Of a stretch of 18,696 nucleotides of DNA, positions 16,528 to 18,696 are shown one piece after another. Within the stretch, counting starts at the first letter, position 1. Each line of letters opens with the position of its first letter. Under the pieces are notes generated by a model. It was not told the DNA's origin and ran no database searches. It saw only the letters and a list, made by a program, of their open reading frames with translations. A program made the position numbers and the translations under genes. The DNA is from FEN-1219 sp035644475 (lineage in GTDB: Bacteria; Pseudomonadota; Gammaproteobacteria; Steroidobacterales; Rariloculaceae): positions 1-18,696 of the forward strand of contig DASQOL010000235.1 of assembly GCA_035644475.1 (NCBI GenBank), in the 5' to 3' direction.

Positions 16528-18432
16528 TCAGTAACCCAGGCCGAAGCCGAACGGAAAGAGCGGCGCGTAGGCCGCGTCGCCCACGTTCACGGGGACGTCC
16601 GCCATCGCGCGCGGCCAGCTGTAGCTCAACTTGCCGCGCGGCGCGAAGTCGCCGAACAGCACGTCGGCGACGCCGGCGCCCTCGGTGCCCGGCAACCAAG
16701 CCGCTACGACGGCCGACGCGCGCTCGAGCACCGGGCCGAGAATGAGCGGCCGGCCCGACAGAACCACCACTACGACCCGCACACCCGTCGCGGCCACGCG
16801 CTCGACGAGCGCCACATTGTCGGGCGATAGCGCGAGATCGCGGCGGTCGCCGACGCCCTCGGCGTAGGGCTGCTCGCCGACCACCACGATCGCTACGTCC
16901 GCGCCGGGCCCGCCGCCTTCCAAGTCGTAGGTCACGCTCGCGCGCGGCGACACGGCGGCCTTAATGCCTTGGAGCAGCGTAGTGCCAGCGGTAGTCGCCC
17001 CCGCGTGGCCCTGCCACGTGACCGTCCAGCCGCCGCATTGGATGCCGATGTCGTCCGCCGCGCGACCCGCGACGTGGATCCGCGCGGCATTCTTGGCGAG
17101 CGGCAACACGCGCCCGTCGTTCTTCAGAAGCACGAGCGATTCGCGGACCGAGCGCCGCGCGACGTCGCGATGCTCGGCCGAGCCGAAGCTCGCGTGCAAT
17201 GACCGGTCGGCGAGCTGCGAGCGCTTCGGGTCCATGAGCCCCATCGCGAGCTTCACGCGCAGAATCCGCGTGACGGCGTCGTCGACGCGCGCGAGAGGTA
17301 CACGGCCTTCGTCGACGAGCTCACGCAACGTAGCAATGAAGCGCGCGTAGCCCGCGGGCTCCATCGCCATGTCCATGCCCGCGTTGATCGAATGCATCAC
17401 CGCGGTCTTGTAGTCGCGATCGATCTGCCCGATCGCGTAGTAGTCGGAGATCAAGAAGCCCTCGAAGCCGAGCTCGTTCTTCAAGATATCGGTGAGCAGA
17501 TGGGGACTGCCCGACACCTTCACGCCGTTCCAGCTGCTGTACGACACCATGATCGAGCCCACGCCGGCGGCGACGGCCGCGGCATAGGCCGGCAAGTGGA
17601 TCCGGCGCAGCGTCGCCTCGTCGACCCGCGTATCGCCCTGATCGAGCAGCGTCGTGCGTCCGCCCGGCAGCTCGCGCGGCTCGTAGCTCGTGCCGCCGTC
17701 GCCGACGTAGTGCTTCGCACACGCGAGCACCGAGCGCGGCGACATCGAGCCCGCGGCGCGCGCCCTACCCGCTCGCGGCGCACCTTGCCGTCCGCCTCCA
17801 CCTTCTTGCAGTCCACGAATGGCCGCAGCGCCGAGCTCGCCGGCAACCTCCGGGCTCTCGGAGAACCCCTCGTAGGTTCTGCCCCAGCGCTCGTCGCGCG
17901 GCGCCGCGACGCACGGCGCGAACGTCCATTGCGCGCCGGTGGCGCGCATCTCGAGCGCGGTGATCCGCCCGATCTCCTCCACGAGCGCCGCGTCGCGCGT
18001 GCACCCCAGGCCGACGTTGTGCGGAAAGATCGTCGCGCCCTCGACGTTGCTGTGGCCGTGCACGGCGTCGACACCGTAGAGGATCGGCACCTTGAGGCGG
18101 GTGCGCATGCTCCGCTCGATCAGCCGGTCGATCGTGTCGGCCCACGCGACCAGCCCGTTGCCTTCCTTCGGATCCGCGTCGCCGCCCGACAGCACCGAGC
18201 CCAAGAAGTAGCGCTCGACGTCGCCTTCGTCCTTGATCTGGTTGAGCTCGCCCTGCGCCATCTGCCCGAGCTTCTCGTCGAGCGTCATCCGAGCAAGCAG
18301 CGGCCGCACGGCGCCGTCGAGCGCGGACCACCGCGCCGGCGCCCCTTGCGCGGTGGCACCGCGCCACGAAAGCGCGAGCGGAACGGCACTCCCGCAAACG
18401 GCCGCTCGAGCCAGAAACTCCCTGCGTCGCAT
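16528..18432 (-). CDS. Secreted GH3-family beta-glucosidase (ExoI/ExoP type)
   Basis: Retaining glycoside hydrolase of family 3, expected to release glucose from the non-reducing end of beta-glucans or cello-oligosaccharides in the periplasm or outside. From the ATG at 18432 it has 634 residues. A Tat-type signal, RRREFLARA, is followed by a hydrophobic stretch and ATAQG. The (beta/alpha)8 domain shows GVDAVHGHSN (120-129), KHYVGDGGT (240-248) and nucleophile D330 in LISDYYAI. The second domain shows acid/base E520 in VVVGEQPYAEG and ends LFPFGFGLGY with no fibronectin-type tail, as in the barley ExoI group. Residues 209-233 are a Gly/Arg/Ala-rich insertion. GGGGGA lies just before the ATG. 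The open frame continues 83 codons upstream without similarity and is excluded. Confidence 0.93.
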   Translation of the reverse strand: MRRREFLARAAVCGSAVPLALSWRGATAQGAPARWSALDGAVRPLLARMTLDEKLGQMAQGELNQIKDEGDVERYFLGSVLSGGDADPKEGNGLVAWADTIDRLIERSMRTRLKVPILYGVDAVHGHSNVEGATIFPHNVGLGCTRDAALVEEIGRITALEMRATGAQWTFAPCVAAPRDERWGRTYEGFSESPEVAGELGAAAIRGLQEGGGGRQGAPRAGRARAAGSMSPRSVLACAKHYVGDGGTSYEPRELPGGRTTLLDQGDTRVDEATLRRIHLPAYAAAVAAGVGSIMVSYSSWNGVKVSGSPHLLTDILKNELGFEGFLISDYYAIGQIDRDYKTAVMHSINAGMDMAMEPAGYARFIATLRELVDEGRVPLARVDDAVTRILRVKLAMGLMDPKRSQLADRSLHASFGSAEHRDVARRSVRESLVLLKNDGRVLPLAKNAARIHVAGRAADDIGIQCGGWTVTWQGHAGATTAGTTLLQGIKAAVSPRASVTYDLEGGGPGADVAIVVVGEQPYAEGVGDRRDLALSPDNVALVERVAATGVRVVVVVLSGRPLILGPVLERASAVVAAWLPGTEGAGVADVLFGDFAPRGKLSYSWPRAMADVPVNVGDAAYAPLFPFGFGLGY

Positions 18433-18585
18433 CTTTCCCCCGGGGTTCGCGCACACGCACACGCGCTGCCGTGCATCATCGGACGCGCATACAGCGATCG
18501 CAACCGGCGGGCCGGGCCCGGTGTGTCTCCCTTTCGCCGAGCGCTGCGCGCAACCGCTGCGGCCGCACCTCGAACGCACGCGTAG
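18433..18585. other. Upstream region of the GH3 gene
   Basis: This stretch between the GH3 start and the right terminal repeat holds the weak promoter candidate, a perfect 10-base palindrome CCGGGCCCGG at 18512-18521 and an alternating CACACGCACACGCG run near 18453-18466. No coding sequence is supported. Confidence 0.5.
18475..18503 (-). promoter_or_regulatory. Possible promoter of the GH3 gene
   Basis: On the minus strand TTGCGA (18503-18498) is followed after 17 bases by GATGAT (18480-18475). Each matches four of six consensus positions. The predicted start near 18468 would leave a leader of about 36 bases before the ATG at 18432. Matches of this quality occur by chance. Confidence 0.22.
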
Positions 18586-18696
18586 CGCCTGCGCCGCGGC
18601 GGTAGCGACGAGCCGAGCCACAGCGCCGAGAGCCGCGGAGCCCGGGCGCGCAGCGCCCGGGGGCGAGCCGCAGGCGAGCATCCAGAACGCGGCGGC
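18586..18696. repeat. Right copy of the perfect 111-bp terminal direct repeat
   Basis: Identical to bases 1-111, including the 9-bp GCA-loop hairpin (here 18641-18661). It begins about 150 bases upstream of the GH3 start codon and runs to the last base of the window. No coding sequence is supported within it. The extended reading frame upstream of the GH3 gene passes through it, but that extension has no family similarity. Confidence 0.95.

Noticed and set aside
18433..18681. 83-codon extension upstream of the GH3 ATG
   Set aside because: It would place a twin-arginine signal in the middle of the protein and runs into the terminal repeat.

Overview
This is an 18.7 kb, very GC-rich piece of what looks like an ordinary proteobacterial chromosome. 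The lineage is probably gammaproteobacterial: xerD sits directly upstream of dsbC, as in enteric and related genomes, and there is a complete type IVa minor-pilin operon in the order fimT/U-pilV-pilW-pilX-pilY1-pilE. A relative of the Xanthomonadales or Steroidobacterales would fit, but the sequence alone cannot settle this. No rRNA, tRNA, CRISPR array, transposase, toxin-antitoxin pair or phage gene is visible.

Layout. Bases 1-300 hold no gene and are rich in hairpins and repeats. Bases 301-2875 (minus strand) carry xerD, dsbC and a YgdQ-like TerC membrane protein. A 259-base AT-richer gap separates these from plsC (plus, 3135-3977), which runs head-on into the gene for electron-transfer flavoprotein-ubiquinone oxidoreductase (minus, 3962-5614); the two coding ends overlap by 16 bases. 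Diverging from the latter is acetoacetyl-CoA synthetase (5687-7660), whose stop overlaps a TTG start for the division-associated ATPase ZapE (7657-8751). The minor-pilin operon fills 8882-16488, with most junctions being ATGA stop/start overlaps. A Tat-exported GH3 beta-glucosidase (minus, 16528-18432) converges on pilE across a strong hairpin. The last 111 bases repeat the first 111 exactly.

How the genes work together. ETF-QO and acetoacetyl-CoA synthetase share a 72-base divergent control region and both serve catabolism of fatty acids, branched amino acids and ketone bodies. The pilin block encodes the tip and priming complex of a type IV pilus: four pseudopilins with Glu5, PilX without it, and a 1480-residue PilY1 tip protein. 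XerD (chromosome dimer resolution), DsbC (disulfide isomerisation), PlsC (phospholipid synthesis) and ZapE (Z-ring) are housekeeping genes.

I do not see a clear new defence, mobile or biosynthetic system. The observations most worth a second look are the perfect terminal direct repeat and its inverted-repeat cluster, the layout of the PilY1 variant (no integrin-like MIDAS, the usual propeller calcium loop replaced, other calcium-type loops elsewhere), and the TTG-started, translationally overlapped zapE.
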